From Sulfitobacter noctilucicola (GTDB taxonomy: Bacteria; Pseudomonadota; Alphaproteobacteria; Rhodobacterales; Rhodobacteraceae), in the NCBI RefSeq assembly GCF_000622385.1, contig NZ_JASD01000008.1, positions 1,798,001-1,862,000 of the forward strand: DNA of 64,000 nt. Reading direction: 5' to 3'. Positions 1-9,923 of the stretch are shown one piece after another (positions within the stretch are counted from its first letter, which is position 1; each line of letters begins with the position of its first letter). The translations under genes and the position numbers were made by a program. The notes beneath the pieces were generated by a model. The model saw only the letters and a list, made by a program, of their open reading frames with translations, searched no databases and was not told the origin of the DNA.

Positions 1-798
1 AGCGACCAGTACAACATCTGCGTCCAGCACATGCTCGCTGTCGTCCTTGCGCAGCTTGTAGTGCACTTTGGCTTTGGTCTTGGTGGCTTCGGTCTTTTGC
101 ACCGCGGCCCCCATGATGAACTCAAGCCCCTGCTTTTTAAGTGTGCGTTGGAACACCTTCTGCACTTCGGGATCCATGCCCGGAGTGATCGCGTCAAGAA
201 ATTCAACGACAGTCACCTCAGAGCCCAGACGGGAATATACACTGCCCAGTTCAAGGCCGATGACACCCGCACCAATCACCACCATTTTCTTAGGCACCTT
301 GCCCAAAGTCAGCGCACCGGTGGACGTGACAACGACGTTCTCGTCCACTTCAACACCGGGGAGAGAGGACGGCTCAGAGCCTGTGGCGATGATGATGTTC
401 TTCGCCTCATGCACCTCGTCACCGACTTTGACCTTACCGGCCTCGGGAATGCTGCCCCACCCCTTGAGCCAGTCGATTTTGTTCTTTTTGAACAGGAATT
501 CGATGCCCTTGGTGTTGGTGTCGACCGTGCCCTGCTTGTAGCTTTGCATCTGCTTCCAATCGACGGAGGGGCTTTTGCCCTTCAGCCCCATCTCGGCAAA
601 GTTGTGCTCTGCTTCGTGCAGCATGTGAGAAGCATGGAGCAGCGCCTTGGAGGGAATGCAGCCCACGTTCAGACAGGTGCCGCCCAAAGTCTCACGGCCC
701 TCGACGCAGGCTACTTTGAGGCCAAGCTGGGCGCAACGGATGGCCGCGACATAGCCGCCGGGACCGGAGCCAATGATGATGACGTCATAGCTGGACAT
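1..798 (-). CDS. lpd: dihydrolipoyl dehydrogenase (E3), 3' end beyond window
   Basis: Flavoprotein that reoxidises the dihydrolipoyl groups of the 2-oxoglutarate dehydrogenase complex, passing electrons through FAD to NAD+. The visible 266 residues begin [15 protein letters not shown], a typical FAD dinucleotide fold. They contain the redox-active disulfide motif GGTCLNVGC (Cys42 and Cys47) and a second nucleotide motif [11 protein letters not shown] near residue 180 for NAD. The C-terminal dimerisation domain lies outside the window. The gene follows sucA, sucB and a MAPEG gene in the same direction, so it is most likely the E3 of that complex. The ATG at 796-798 matches the usual start of the family. 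Confidence 0.96.
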   Translation of the reverse strand, partial: MSSYDVIIIGSGPGGYVAAIRCAQLGLKVACVEGRETLGGTCLNVGCIPSKALLHASHMLHEAEHNFAEMGLKGKSPSVDWKQMQSYKQGTVDTNTKGIEFLFKKNKIDWLKGWGSIPEAGKVKVGDEVHEAKNIIIATGSEPSSLPGVEVDENVVVTSTGALTLGKVPKKMVVIGAGVIGLELGSVYSRLGSEVTVVEFLDAITPGMDPEVQKVFQRTLKKQGLEFIMGAAVQKTEATKTKAKVHYKLRKDDSEHVLDADVVLVA

Positions 799-842
799 GG
801 GATGTCTCCTTGGTAATTAGGTGCGCCTTCAGGGTAGGGGCG

Positions 843-1238
843 TCAGATGAGGGCTGCAAGCAGCATGAAAACGGTCGCGAGAAGCCCCGCAAACCAGATG
901 TAGGATCGCAACGGGCTCCAGCCAAACGCATACGCGGGAATGTAGGCCAGACGTGCCACCAGATAGACCATGGCGCAGGCGGCGGTGAAACCGGTGTTCT
1001 GAGCGGATGATTGGATCACCAGAACGGCAATTGTGAACAGGATCAGGGCCTGAAAGTGATTGTCAAACGCACGGCCCAGTCGAGCGGTACGCTCCGACAT
1101 CTCTCGGGTCGGTTCGCGGTCGCGGGGCGACATGGTGTAGCCGGGTGTCAGTTCAATGTTGGCAGGGATCGCATAAAGCGCGAATTGCCCGAACTGGAGT
1201 AAGGCCGCGAGGGTGAGGACGATAAGTTCGGGTGTCAT
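843..1238 (-). CDS. MAPEG family membrane protein
   Basis: A 131-residue integral membrane protein of the MAPEG type (small four-helix proteins related to microsomal glutathione transferases). Hydrophobic segments lie near residues 4-25, 65-80, 84-104 and 112-131. The loop with NIELTPGY followed by ERTARLGRAFDNHFQ matches the family's conserved RxxRAxxNxxE/Q region. It sits between sucB and lpd in the same direction, so it is probably cotranscribed with the 2-oxoglutarate dehydrogenase genes. The substrate is unknown and no TCA role is established. Start is the ATG at 1236-1238. Confidence 0.8.
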   Translation of the reverse strand: MTPELIVLTLAALLQFGQFALYAIPANIELTPGYTMSPRDREPTREMSERTARLGRAFDNHFQALILFTIAVLVIQSSAQNTGFTAACAMVYLVARLAYIPAYAFGWSPLRSYIWFAGLLATVFMLLAALI

Positions 1239-1297
1239 TTGATGTCCTTGTTGTATGGACAGGGGCGACGCATCAAGAATGCGACACCGGTGGGGAC

Positions 1298-1332
1298 ACC
1301 CCCGCCCTACAGAAGTCCCGTAGGGCGGGGGT
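1298..1332 (-). terminator. perfect 13-bp hairpin after sucB
   Basis: ACCCCCGCCCTAC (1298-1310) pairs perfectly with 1320-1332 around a 9-nt loop, 16 bp beyond the sucB stop. No T-run follows on either strand. It is therefore more likely an mRNA-stabilising or processing hairpin between sucB and the MAPEG gene than a classical intrinsic terminator. Confidence 0.5.
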
Positions 1333-1348
1333 ATCCCTGCCTATATCA

Positions 1349-2875
1349 TCACAGATCCATCAACAGACGGCGTGGGTCTTCGAGCATTTCCTTAACCCGC
1401 ACAAGGAAGGTCACCGCCCCTTTGCCGTCGATGATACGGTGATCATACGAAAGCGAGATGTACATCATCGGACGGATCACGACTTCGCCACCGATTGCCA
1501 TGGGACGGTCCTGAATTTTGGCCATGCCAAGGATACCGGACTGTGGCGGGTTCAGGATAGGTGCGGTCATCAGTGAGCCATAGACGCCACCGTTGGAGAT
1601 GGTGAAGGTGCCGCCGGTCATGTCGGCCATGGAAAGCTTACCATCGCGGGCTTTCTTGCCCATGGTGTTGATGCCTTTTTCGATCTCGGCGAAGGACATC
1701 GTATCAACATCACGGATGACAGGCACCACAAGGCCAGTAGGCGTACCGGCGGCAACGCCCATGTGCACGTAATTCTTGTAGATCACATCGGTGCCGTCGA
1801 TCTCGGCGTTGACCTCTGGAATTTCCTTGAGCGCGTGGCAGCAGGCCTTGGTGAAGAACGACATGAAGCCCATACGGACGCCGTGTTTTTTCTCGAAATC
1901 GGCTTTGTAGAGGTTCCGGATTGCCATCACTTCGGTCATGTCGACCTCGTTGAAGGTGGTCAGGATCGCGGCGGTGTTCTGTGCTTCTTTCAAACGGCGC
2001 GCCATGGTCTGCTTGAGACGGGTCATTTTGACACGCTCTTCGCGGCTTGCATCGTCAGGCGCGGATGGCGCACGCGGTGCGGCGGCTTTGGCAGGCGCGG
2101 CGGTCGAGGAAGTCCCGGCAGCAATCGCCTTGGCCACGTCTTCTTTCATCACACGACCATCGCGGCCAGTGCCGGTGACTGCATCGCGGTTGATGCCTGC
2201 TTCGGCCATCGCTTTCTTGGCGGAGGGGGCGTCTTCGACGTCTTTACCACCAGTTGATTGTGCCGCAGCTGGGGCCGGCGCGGTTTCCTGTGCGGGTGCT
2301 GCAGCGGCTGCACCAGCGCCTGAGGAGATGACGGCGAGCTTGCCATTGGCCTCAACCGTGCTGCCTTCGTCCGCGAGGATTTCGGTCAGGGTGCCAGCCG
2401 CAGGTGCAGGAACTTCGACGGATACCTTATCGGTTTCCAGCTCACAGAGCATTTCGTCCTGCGCCACGGTGTCACCGACCTTTTTGAACCATGTCGCCAC
2501 GGTGGCTTCGGTCACGCTTTCGCCCAGAGTGGGGACCATCACATCGACGGCACTGCCGCCTTCGTCGCGCGGTGCCTGACTGGAGGCCCCTTCGTCGCGC
2601 GAGGCTTCTTTGGCTTTGGGGGCTGCATCGGAACCGGAATCCCCTTCGGAGATATTGGCCAACAGGGCGTCGACACCAACGGTTTCACCTTCCGCTGCGA
2701 CGATCTCAGACAGGGTGCCAGCGACGGGGCTTGGCACCTCGACGGTCACTTTGTCTGTCTCAAGCTCGCAGAGCATTTCGTCCACCGCGACGGTATCGCC
2801 GGGCTTTTTGAACCATGTCGCCACGGTGGCTTCGGTCACGGATTCACCCAGCGTGGGTACGCGTACTTCGGTCAT
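1349..2875 (-). CDS. sucB: dihydrolipoamide succinyltransferase (E2o) with two lipoyl domains
   Basis: Core E2 enzyme of the 2-oxoglutarate dehydrogenase complex. It transfers succinyl from lipoamide to CoA. The order in the 508 residues is lipoyl domain 1 (about 1-78, Lys42 in ETDKV), a charged/Ala linker, lipoyl domain 2 (about 109-186, Lys150 in ETDKV), an Ala/Pro linker, the peripheral subunit-binding domain ([11 protein letters not shown], about 220-255) and the acyltransferase core ending with the catalytic SYDHRIIDG motif. Most E2o proteins have one lipoyl domain and about 400 residues, so this is an enlarged version. The start codon overlaps the sucA stop by 4 bp, indicating translational coupling. 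Confidence 0.96.
   Translation of the reverse strand: MTEVRVPTLGESVTEATVATWFKKPGDTVAVDEMLCELETDKVTVEVPSPVAGTLSEIVAAEGETVGVDALLANISEGDSGSDAAPKAKEASRDEGASSQAPRDEGGSAVDVMVPTLGESVTEATVATWFKKVGDTVAQDEMLCELETDKVSVEVPAPAAGTLTEILADEGSTVEANGKLAVISSGAGAAAAAPAQETAPAPAAAQSTGGKDVEDAPSAKKAMAEAGINRDAVTGTGRDGRVMKEDVAKAIAAGTSSTAAPAKAAAPRAPSAPDDASREERVKMTRLKQTMARRLKEAQNTAAILTTFNEVDMTEVMAIRNLYKADFEKKHGVRMGFMSFFTKACCHALKEIPEVNAEIDGTDVIYKNYVHMGVAAGTPTGLVVPVIRDVDTMSFAEIEKGINTMGKKARDGKLSMADMTGGTFTISNGGVYGSLMTAPILNPPQSGILGMAKIQDRPMAIGGEVVIRPMMYISLSYDHRIIDGKGAVTFLVRVKEMLEDPRRLLMDL
2481..2840 (-). repeat. identical 36-nt direct repeats in the two lipoyl domains of sucB
   Basis: Bases 2481-2516 and 2805-2840 are identical over 36 nt, offset by 324 bp (108 codons). 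They encode the same part of the two lipoyl domains ([12 protein letters not shown]). Identity at the DNA level, including silent positions, points to domain duplication followed by gene conversion or to a recent duplication. Confidence 0.85.
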
Positions 2876-5838
2876 GTCTTTGATCCTTCAAGTGTCAGCG
2901 CCTCGTCCACGAGGGCGGCTTGTTGTGCTTTGTGCTGGCTGGCAAGGCCCGTCGCAGGAGAGGCCGCAGCGGCGCGACCTGCATAGAGCGGCCGCGAGTT
3001 CTTGGCTTTGATACGGGTCAGCACCCATTCGATATTCGGTTCGATAAATGACCAGGCACCCTGGTTCTTTGGCTCTTCCTGACACCAGACCATATCGGCG
3101 TTCTTGAAGCGCTCCAGCTCCTTGACCGCGGATTGTGCGGGGAAGGGGTAGAACTGTTCGAACCGCAACAGATAGATATCGTCGATGCCACGGCTGTCAC
3201 GTTCTTCCAGCAGATCGTAGTAGACCTTGCCGGAGCACATGACGACGCGCTTGATCTTGTCATCGGCCACGAGCTTGGTGTCGGAATTGCCCTGCTGGGC
3301 ATCATCCCACAAGACGCGGTGGAAAGATGAACCTGTGGTGAATTCATCGGCAGAACTGACAGCCAGCTTGTGGCGCAGCAGCGACTTGGGCGTCATCAGC
3401 ATCAGTGGCTTGCGGTAGCTGCGGTGCAGCTGACGGCGCAGCAGGTGGAAGTAGTTCGCAGGCGTGGTGCAGTTGGCCACGATCCAGTTGTCGCCGCCAC
3501 ACATGGTCAGGAAACGCTCAAGCCGTGCGGAAGAGTGCTCCGGTCCCTGTCCCTCGTAGCCGTGCGGCATCAGACAGACCAGACCGGACATGCGCAGCCA
3601 TTTGCTTTCGCCGGAGCTGATGAACTGATCGAACATGATCTGCGCACCGTTGGCGAAATCGCCGAACTGCGCTTCCCAAAGCGTCAGCGCATTGGGTTCA
3701 GCCAGAGAGTAGCCGTATTCAAACCCGAGCACCGCATATTCGGACAGCATGGAGTCGATCACTTCATACTCTGCCTGACCTTCGCGGATGTGGTTCAGCG
3801 GATAGTAGCGCTCTTCGGTTTCCTGATTGATTAGACCCGAATGGCGCTGCGAGAACGTGCCGCGTGTGGAATCCTGACCTGACAGACGGACTTTGTAGCC
3901 CTCGGTCAGCAGGGAGCCAAAGGCCAGTGCTTCTGCCGTGGCCCAGTCAAATCCCTGACCGTCTTCGAACATCTTGGCCTTGGCTTCCAGAAGGCGGCCC
4001 ACAGTCTTGTGAAGCGGGAAGCCATCGGGTGCCGTGCTGATTGCTTTGCCGACTTCGGCCATTGTCTCTGGCTTGATGGCAGTTTTTCCGCGCTGGTATT
4101 TCTTGCCGCGCTTGTCCAGATGGGACCATTTGCCATCCAGCCAGTCCGCTTTGTTGGGGCGGTACTCTTTGCCGGCTTCGAACTCTTCGTTCATCAGCTT
4201 CTGGAAGTCGGCCTTCATGTCCTCGATCTCGCCCTCGGGGACCAGACCGTCCTTGACCAGACGTTCGGAATAAAGGCTGAGCGTGGTCTTGTGGCCTTTG
4301 ATCTTTTTGTACATCACCGGATTGGTGAACATCGGCTCATCGCCTTCGTTGTGACCAAAGCGGCGGTAGCAGATCAGATCGATCACGACATCCTTGTGGA
4401 ACTTCTGGCGGAATTCAGTCGCGACGCGGGCGGCGTGTACAACCGCTTCGGGGTCATCACCATTCACGTGAAAAATCGGGGCCTCTACCACCAGCGCGTT
4501 GTCAGTCGGGTAGGGTGAGGACCGCGAGAAGTGGGGTGCCGTGGTAAAGCCGATCTGGTTGTTCACCACGATGTGCATGGTGCCACCGGTTTTGTGACCT
4601 TTGAGGCCGGAAAGCGCGAAACATTCTGCCACAACACCCTGACCAGCGAAGGCTGCATCGCCGTGCAACAGCAAAGGCATCACAGCGGTGCGGTCTTTGT
4701 CACCCAACTGGTCCTGCTTTGCGCGGGCCTTGCCGATGACCACAGGGTTCACCGCTTCGAGGTGGCTGGGGTTGGCGGTCAATGACAGGTGAACAGTATT
4801 GTCGTCGAATTCGCGGTCAGATGACGCACCGAGGTGGTATTTCACATCACCCGATCCATCGACGTCTTCGGGTTTGAAGCTGCCGCCCTGAAATTCGTTG
4901 AAGATCGCGCGGTAGGGTTTTTGCATGACGTTGGCCAGAACCGACAGGCGGCCCCGGTGTGGCATGCCGATGACGATCTCTTTGACGCCCAACTGGCCGC
5001 CACGCTTGATTACCTGCTCCATTGCGGGAACAAGGCTTTCGCCGCCGTCCAGACCAAAACGCTTGGTCCCCATGTATTTCACATGCAGGAATTTCTCGAA
5101 ACCTTCAGCCTCGACCAGCTTGCTGAGAATGGCCTTGCGACCATTCTTGGTGAAACTGATTTCCTTGTCGTAGCCTTCGATACGCTCTTTCAGCCAGCCT
5201 GCTTCTTCGGGGTTGGAGATGTGCATGTATTGCAGTGCGAAGGTGCCGCAATAGGTGCGTTTCACGATGTCGAGGATCTGTTTGAGGGTCGCGACCTCAA
5301 GCCCGAGTACGTTGTCGATAAAGATCGGACGATCCATGTCGTCATCGGTAAAACCGTATGCCTTGGGGTCGAGTTCGGGGTGCTCTTCGGCCTCGCGCAT
5401 GCCCAGTGGATCAAGGTCTGCGTCCAGATGGCCACGAATACGGTAGGCGCGGATCAGCATCAGGGCGCGGATACTGTCCAGCACCGCCTGCTTGATCTGG
5501 TCATCGCTGACGGCCACGCCTTTTTCATCAGCCTTTGCTTTAATCTTGTCGCCGGCGGCTTTTGCCTCGACTGGATCAGGCCAGACCCCGGTCAGCGCGC
5601 CCATTGTCTCACCCGCAGGGGCCGGTGGCCAATCAGGTCGCGCCCATGACGGGCCTGCCGCTTCCGCTTCGACCGCTTTGCGTTCATCGCCCATCGCTTT
5701 GAAGAACACATGCCACGCCTCGTCGACGGAGGACGGGTCAGCCGCATATCGTGCGTAAAGTTGTTCGAGGTATTCCGCGTTGTCTCCCTCCATAAAGGAG
5801 GAAGCGTGGAAATGGTCGTTGGCAGGTTGTTCGGTCAT
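2872..5838 (-). CDS. sucA: 2-oxoglutarate dehydrogenase E1 component
   Basis: Thiamine-diphosphate-dependent decarboxylase that starts the 2-oxoglutarate to succinyl-CoA reaction. At 988 residues it is of normal length for the family. An N-terminal E1o segment with [16 protein letters not shown] (about 13-28) is followed by the dehydrogenase domain, with [11 protein letters not shown] near residue 291 and the ThDP/Mg motif running from [10 protein letters not shown] (about 392) to VVNNQIG (about 427). The transketolase-like pyrimidine domain ([21 protein letters not shown]) and a C-terminal OGDH domain come next. Its stop codon overlaps the sucB start. The upstream neighbour is the DUF805 gene, 29 bp away, so it belongs to the same suc transcript. 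Confidence 0.98.
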   Translation of the reverse strand: MTEQPANDHFHASSFMEGDNAEYLEQLYARYAADPSSVDEAWHVFFKAMGDERKAVEAEAAGPSWARPDWPPAPAGETMGALTGVWPDPVEAKAAGDKIKAKADEKGVAVSDDQIKQAVLDSIRALMLIRAYRIRGHLDADLDPLGMREAEEHPELDPKAYGFTDDDMDRPIFIDNVLGLEVATLKQILDIVKRTYCGTFALQYMHISNPEEAGWLKERIEGYDKEISFTKNGRKAILSKLVEAEGFEKFLHVKYMGTKRFGLDGGESLVPAMEQVIKRGGQLGVKEIVIGMPHRGRLSVLANVMQKPYRAIFNEFQGGSFKPEDVDGSGDVKYHLGASSDREFDDNTVHLSLTANPSHLEAVNPVVIGKARAKQDQLGDKDRTAVMPLLLHGDAAFAGQGVVAECFALSGLKGHKTGGTMHIVVNNQIGFTTAPHFSRSSPYPTDNALVVEAPIFHVNGDDPEAVVHAARVATEFRQKFHKDVVIDLICYRRFGHNEGDEPMFTNPVMYKKIKGHKTTLSLYSERLVKDGLVPEGEIEDMKADFQKLMNEEFEAGKEYRPNKADWLDGKWSHLDKRGKKYQRGKTAIKPETMAEVGKAISTAPDGFPLHKTVGRLLEAKAKMFEDGQGFDWATAEALAFGSLLTEGYKVRLSGQDSTRGTFSQRHSGLINQETEERYYPLNHIREGQAEYEVIDSMLSEYAVLGFEYGYSLAEPNALTLWEAQFGDFANGAQIMFDQFISSGESKWLRMSGLVCLMPHGYEGQGPEHSSARLERFLTMCGGDNWIVANCTTPANYFHLLRRQLHRSYRKPLMLMTPKSLLRHKLAVSSADEFTTGSSFHRVLWDDAQQGNSDTKLVADDKIKRVVMCSGKVYYDLLEERDSRGIDDIYLLRFEQFYPFPAQSAVKELERFKNADMVWCQEEPKNQGAWSFIEPNIEWVLTRIKAKNSRPLYAGRAAAASPATGLASQHKAQQAALVDEALTLEGSKT

Positions 5839-5867
5839 GGCGTCACCTTATGGCTGAGCAGATCGGG

Positions 5868-6332
5868 TCAGGATTGCGGGACGGGCGGTGGCCCGTATGC
5901 ATTGGTTTCGGGCTGGCTGGGGCGCGTCAGCCACCACAGATAGAGGATGAAGACAACAAGGCTGACGATGCCAAGTACGGCTGAAACGGCGACAGAACCC
6001 ATATTCGGCATTTCGCCTGCCATCATAGCCTGTTCGGATGGCATGGTAGGGGCCAGAACGGTGTTCACGAGGCTGAGCCCGAATGGAATGGCGATGTACC
6101 AGCCGGGGCGGCCGGTGTCTTGCAGGCGCCGCCAGCCAACGGCGAGGCCGGGACACAGGAGCGCGAGCGCGTAAATCATATAGAGCGGAAGCCAGATCAG
6201 GGATGTAATCAGGCCGCCGATGACGAAGGCTAGAAAGAACCACCAATATTCAGACCGCGAGGCGCGGCCCTGAAAAGTTGCGTACTTCTGTGTCAGACAG
6301 GTTCTGACGGCGGTCATAAAATCCATTGTCAT
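5868..6332 (-). CDS. DUF805 family membrane protein
   Basis: A 154-residue protein with about four transmembrane helices, matching DUF805. It shows the N-terminal CLTQKYATFQGRASRSEYWWF signature (Arg-Ser-Glu-Tyr-Trp-Trp before helix 1), the GWRRLQDTGRPGWY loop between helices 2 and 3, and a Pro-rich tail. Members are small inner-membrane proteins of unknown function. It lies between the FkbM-type gene and sucA in the suc operon. A GGGA-type ribosome binding site precedes the ATG at 6330-6332. Confidence 0.85.
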   Translation of the reverse strand: MTMDFMTAVRTCLTQKYATFQGRASRSEYWWFFLAFVIGGLITSLIWLPLYMIYALALLCPGLAVGWRRLQDTGRPGWYIAIPFGLSLVNTVLAPTMPSEQAMMAGEMPNMGSVAVSAVLGIVSLVVFILYLWWLTRPSQPETNAYGPPPVPQS

Positions 6333-6448
6333 TCATCTAGTCCCTTCGTTTCTAATATAAAGTTTCAGTTCCTAATTCTTTGTCCGGCTGGAGCTACTGA
6401 TTGATGCAGCAGTGTAATCGGGTGCCGCGCTGCGGCTGCTAAATATAA

Positions 6449-7249
6449 TCATGGCGTATCATTACCCCTTGGCAGGGCGAAGTAATTGAAGGCGAGAAAC
6501 GGATACCTGCGGTAGCTCGCAAACATCGCCGCATCTATCGCGGGACGGTCATAAAAAAGATCAAAGGCGGCGTAGACGTCATAATTCATCTGGTTTGTAA
6601 GCCAGTCGAAAAGCGCGTCAGTCGTTGCAGTCTGAAGATCGTCATCGGCAACTGCACCCGCCTCGAACTGGATAACGGGGCGGCACCGTTCAAGCAGCTT
6701 TTTCGCACCGCGCAGAGCGGGAAATTCGAACCCTTCCACGTCGATCTTGATAAAATCAACACGGGCGTCACCCATCAGATCGTCGAGCCGCGCGGCAGTG
6801 ACCTTACGCTCTACCACGCGTCCGCGGGAGGAGCGGTTGGCAAGTGATGAAAACCCTGAATCGTCAAGGTTCTCAAAGAAAGACACTTCGCCCGGTGTGT
6901 CGCTGACCGCGACTTCGTGCACCCGGTCGGCACCGAAACGCGCCCGCAGCATCGCGGCCTTGTCAGCGCTTGCTTCAACCATGGCATGGTGCCCCTGAGG
7001 AGCAAGTTCGCACAGGCGATAGAACACTGATCCCAGATGTGCACCTACATCCAGACAGTTCCAGTCACGACCGATGCGGCGTTTCATAACCGCGTCGATC
7101 ATTGCATCCTCACACCGCAACAAACCCAGTTCGGGATGGCGCACACCGCGCGCGCGGCGCACGACATCGCGCAAACGCCCCGCCACCCCGGAAAAGGGTG
7201 ACGTGGCGACGCGGTGCTTAAGCCGCAAACTGGTCGAAAGCGTTGTCAT
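6449..7249 (-). CDS. FkbM-family methyltransferase inside the suc operon
   Basis: SAM-dependent methyltransferase of the FkbM family (266 residues). SAM motif I is CLDVGAHLG (about 65-73). The family motif DFIKIDVEGFE lies near residues 153-163, followed by a predicted strand ending VIQFEAG. FkbM enzymes usually O-methylate sugars or small metabolites; this substrate cannot be read from the sequence. The ATG at 7247-7249 is preceded by GGTGGG; a TTG at 7270 would add seven residues. It lies 47 bp after sucD and 116 bp before the DUF805 gene. A second FkbM gene sits inside the sdh operon. Confidence 0.85.
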   Translation of the reverse strand: MTTLSTSLRLKHRVATSPFSGVAGRLRDVVRRARGVRHPELGLLRCEDAMIDAVMKRRIGRDWNCLDVGAHLGSVFYRLCELAPQGHHAMVEASADKAAMLRARFGADRVHEVAVSDTPGEVSFFENLDDSGFSSLANRSSRGRVVERKVTAARLDDLMGDARVDFIKIDVEGFEFPALRGAKKLLERCRPVIQFEAGAVADDDLQTATTDALFDWLTNQMNYDVYAAFDLFYDRPAIDAAMFASYRRYPFLAFNYFALPRGNDTP

Positions 7250-7296
7250 CTGACCCACCGTTGCGGGCAAGGGATGCCTGGGTGACAGGGCATTGA

Positions 7297-8184
7297 TTAG
7301 CCTTTTTCGATCGCTTCTTTGACAGCTTCGCCCAAAGTGGCAGGGCTGTCAGCGACGACAATACCTGCCGCTTTCATCGCTTCGATCTTGTCCTCGGCAC
7401 CGCCTTTGCCGCCTGCAACGATCGCACCGGCATGGCCCATGCGGCGTCCGGGAGGGGCCGTGCGGCCAGCGATAAAGCCGGCAGTCGGCTTCCAGCGGCC
7501 TTTCTTTTTCTCGTCAGCAAGGAACTGTGCGGCTTCTTCTTCGGCAGAACCGCCGATTTCGCCAATCATGATGATGGACTGCGTCTCGTCATCTGCAAGG
7601 AACATTTCAAGCACGTCGATGTGCTCGGTCCCTTTAATCGGGTCGCCACCGATACCAACGGCGGAAGACTGGCCATAGCCAAGATCGGACGTCTGTTTGA
7701 CCGCTTCGTACGTCAGCGTGCCGGAGCGCGAGACCACGCCGCAGGAACCGCGCTTGTGGATGTGGCCCGGCATGATGCCGATTTTGCACGCATCAGGTGT
7801 GATAACACCAGGACAGTTCGGGCCGATCAGGCGGGACTTCGATCCTTCCAGCGCACGCTGGACGCGCATCATGTCCAGCACCGGAATGCCTTCGGTGATG
7901 CACACGATCAATTCCATCTCTGCGTCGATTGCCTCAAGAATTGAATCAGCGGCGAAAGGCGGAGGAACATAGATCACGGAAGCGTTCGCTTCGGTCACGT
8001 GCTTTGCTTCGTGCACAGAGTTGAAGACCGGCAGGTCCAGATGAGTCTGGCCACCTTTGCCGGGGGTCACACCGCCGACCATCTTGGTGCCGTAAGCAAT
8101 CGCCTGCTCGGTGTGGAATGTGCCTTGCGAGCCGGTAAGGCCCTGACAGATGACTTTTGTGTTTTCGTCTACGAGTACGGCCAT
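7297..8184 (-). CDS. sucD: succinyl-CoA synthetase alpha subunit
   Basis: Alpha subunit of succinate-CoA ligase (ADP/GDP-forming), the substrate-level phosphorylation step of the TCA cycle. The 295 residues show the CoA-binding Rossmann domain ([24 protein letters not shown]), the PNCPGVI segment and the phospho-histidine loop [10 protein letters not shown] (His251). It normally abuts sucC, but here the two are separated by four small genes (about 1.7 kb). All run in the same direction, so a single transcript remains likely. Confidence 0.98.
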   Translation of the reverse strand: MAVLVDENTKVICQGLTGSQGTFHTEQAIAYGTKMVGGVTPGKGGQTHLDLPVFNSVHEAKHVTEANASVIYVPPPFAADSILEAIDAEMELIVCITEGIPVLDMMRVQRALEGSKSRLIGPNCPGVITPDACKIGIMPGHIHKRGSCGVVSRSGTLTYEAVKQTSDLGYGQSSAVGIGGDPIKGTEHIDVLEMFLADDETQSIIMIGEIGGSAEEEAAQFLADEKKKGRWKPTAGFIAGRTAPPGRRMGHAGAIVAGGKGGAEDKIEAMKAAGIVVADSPATLGEAVKEAIEKG

Positions 8185-8246
8185 TGCGCGTCTCCTTTTG
8201 GTATTCTTCTTATGCTGAGGTGCGGGCGGTGCGCCGCCACGCCCCT

Positions 8247-8522
8247 TTAATCAACGATGGGACGGGAGCCGTCATTCTTGTGACCGGAGTACTGGCCATG
8301 ATGGCAGGATTTATGCGCGGCGCAGGGGGCCGTGACATTGACGACCGTGATGTGCTGCACGCTTGTGATTTCGGGCGCTGTTGTTTCAGCCATTGCACCG
8401 GACGCAAGGCGGGAAGGGCTGGGGTGCACGTCCTGAGGGCCATTGCGGACAGAATAATCGCTGCCGCAGGCCGCGAGAGAGGCGAGTGCGACGGCGGTCA
8501 CGGTCAGGCGAAGTGGTGTCAT
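8247..8522 (-). CDS. small lipoprotein with His/Cys-rich tail
   Basis: A 91-residue protein that I do not recognise. The N-terminus [19 protein letters not shown] is a lipoprotein signal peptide with lipobox LAAC (Cys19), so it should be anchored in an envelope membrane. The second half contains [16 protein letters not shown], two Cys and four His within 16 residues, which could bind a metal ion; this is inference. It lies directly upstream of sucD in the suc operon. Confidence 0.6.
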   Translation of the reverse strand: MTPLRLTVTAVALASLAACGSDYSVRNGPQDVHPSPSRLASGAMAETTAPEITSVQHITVVNVTAPCAAHKSCHHGQYSGHKNDGSRPIVD

Positions 8523-8579
8523 GGTCAGTCCCTTTGTCGTAAGTGCCGGTCGCGTTGGCGCGGGCCGGGGTTTCGGTGG

Positions 8580-9101
8580 TTAGTCGGCGCTGTCGGAGGG
8601 GGTGAGCCGCTCCACCAACATAAAGGTTTCAATGCCGCCGCTGGCGGGGCGGGTGCCTACGTGCACGACGGCAACGCGGCGCGGATTTAGACGGCGGGCG
8701 GCAAGCAAGGTGGTGCTGTCGCCCGAAGCATAGCGTGCGGGTAGCGGAGCAGGGTCAAGGATAGCTTCTGCGCTCAATCCCTTGAGTACAGCTTGAGCCG
8801 CAGTTTCGGAATAATCACCGGCAAAGGAAACCTCGCACCTGCGGTCGGTGCCCGGCGTCACAGCGCGCGCCGTTGCCGGTGAAGCCGCTACACTCGAGAA
8901 TGGATCGAGATCGTAGAAATCATAGGACGCACCGGACAGGGCAAAGGTTTTTGCGGCTTTGTCTGCGGTCAGGTAAGGCGAAAAGCAGTTGTCAGCGAAA
9001 AGCTGCATCGCTGCGCGTGCGGTGGACGCTGGACCACCGGCAGTTGCCGTTGAGCCGACTGCGAGCAGTGAAAAAGCGTATAGAGATGCGGCCAAACGCA
9101 T
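8580..9101 (-). CDS. secreted protein of unknown function in sucC-sucD interval
   Basis: A 173-residue protein with an N-terminal signal peptide (about residues 1-22, cleavage after STATA). Two mature-region cysteines lie near residues 39 (DNCF) and 88 (RRCEV) and could form a disulfide. The layout (signal peptide, Phe-x3-Cys near residue 40, second Cys about 45-50 residues later, then a mixed alpha/beta tail) resembles that of the protein encoded immediately upstream. The two may be distant paralogues. The ATG at 9099-9101 is 2 bp after the previous stop codon. No known domain is recognised. Confidence 0.7.
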   Translation of the reverse strand: MRLAASLYAFSLLAVGSTATAGGPASTARAAMQLFADNCFSPYLTADKAAKTFALSGASYDFYDLDPFSSVAASPATARAVTPGTDRRCEVSFAGDYSETAAQAVLKGLSAEAILDPAPLPARYASGDSTTLLAARRLNPRRVAVVHVGTRPASGGIETFMLVERLTPSDSAD

Positions 9102-9103
9102 GA

Positions 9104-9616
9104 TCAGCCCCTCTCTGCGATATGAGTAATGCGGAAACCGTCAGCGCTTTCGACAAAGCGGACGATATGGGCCACGTCGCTGCGTGTGTAGCGCCAGCTT
9201 ACGCCGCCATCAATCGCAGCGGTTTCAACGGCGCTATCACGCCACCATGCCTCGGCGAGATGGGCCTCAAGGCTTTCGTAGATTTCGCTGCCATCGTCGC
9301 CGATTTGCGGACTGATGTGCAGTTCGCAGATTGCTTTCAGCGTACCGACGTCAGCGGTGACCTTGAGCTCGTTATTGGGTGAAATAAACGCAAAGTCGTG
9401 ATCCGTGTCGGGTAGAGCGGCAAACCAGAAGGCCTGCGACCAGAGCGGAACAGCACGGTCAAGACGGCTTGGCTGGCTGGTGGCGCAGGCTGACGCAAAG
9501 GCATGGCCGATTTGCGCAGGCGTAAGATCGGTACCCTGACGGATTGCCTGATTGTCCGCACTGGCAAAGGCGGGCAGGAGGGCAAAGAGGGAGAGGGTTG
9601 CGAATTGACGGATCAA
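9104..9616 (-). CDS. secreted protein of unknown function, TTG start
   Basis: A 170-residue protein with a signal peptide (MIRQFATLSLFALLPAFASA). Mature cysteines occur in SACATS and AICEL, with a Trp/Phe-rich middle. I place the start at TTG 9614-9616. That codon overlaps the upstream stop as TTGA, GAGGAAG lies 7 nt before it, and the signal peptide begins there. The reading frame stays open upstream, but that part overlaps the neighbouring gene. The role is unknown. It lies inside the suc operon and has the same architecture as the next gene. Confidence 0.65.
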   Translation of the reverse strand: MIRQFATLSLFALLPAFASADNQAIRQGTDLTPAQIGHAFASACATSQPSRLDRAVPLWSQAFWFAALPDTDHDFAFISPNNELKVTADVGTLKAICELHISPQIGDDGSEIYESLEAHLAEAWWRDSAVETAAIDGGVSWRYTRSDVAHIVRFVESADGFRITHIAERG

Positions 9617-9915
9617 AACAGTGCTTCCTCGTCTTCTACAAATTCGTCCAACACCCGCACCATTACCAGACCAGCGCCCATGATAAGCAGTGACCGGCCC
9701 AGAGAACCTGTCATGTTGCGTGGCAGAATTGTTGCGACGCCATCGCGTGACCGACGCGCTGCTTTCGCAACGCCCCTGTCGGTATGGCGATCCTTTTCGG
9801 GACGGTCCGGCAGGCTCAGCGCTGACGGCCGCCACGCACGCATGAGCAGGCCCGCGCCCATAAGCGCGATACCTGCCATGATGGGGGCGGTCGATGGAGG
9901 GGGCTGATCCGACAC
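9613..9915 (-). CDS. small two-helix membrane protein, GTG start
   Basis: A 100-residue protein with hydrophobic segments near 13-26 and 73-86, a basic/charged loop between them (PEKDRHTDRGVAKAARRSRDG) and an acidic C-terminus. The GTG at 9913-9915 lies 8 bp after the sucC stop, and its own stop overlaps the TTG of the next gene, so all these genes are probably translated in a coupled way. No family is recognised. Confidence 0.6.
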   Translation of the reverse strand: MSDQPPPSTAPIMAGIALMGAGLLMRAWRPSALSLPDRPEKDRHTDRGVAKAARRSRDGVATILPRNMTGSLGRSLLIMGAGLVMVRVLDEFVEDEEALF

Positions 9916-9923
9916 CGGTCCAA

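Noticed and set aside
1298..1332. The 13-bp hairpin after sucB as an operon-ending terminator
   Set aside because: No T-run follows on the minus strand, and lpd, needed by the complex, lies downstream in the same direction; it is kept only as an mRNA hairpin.
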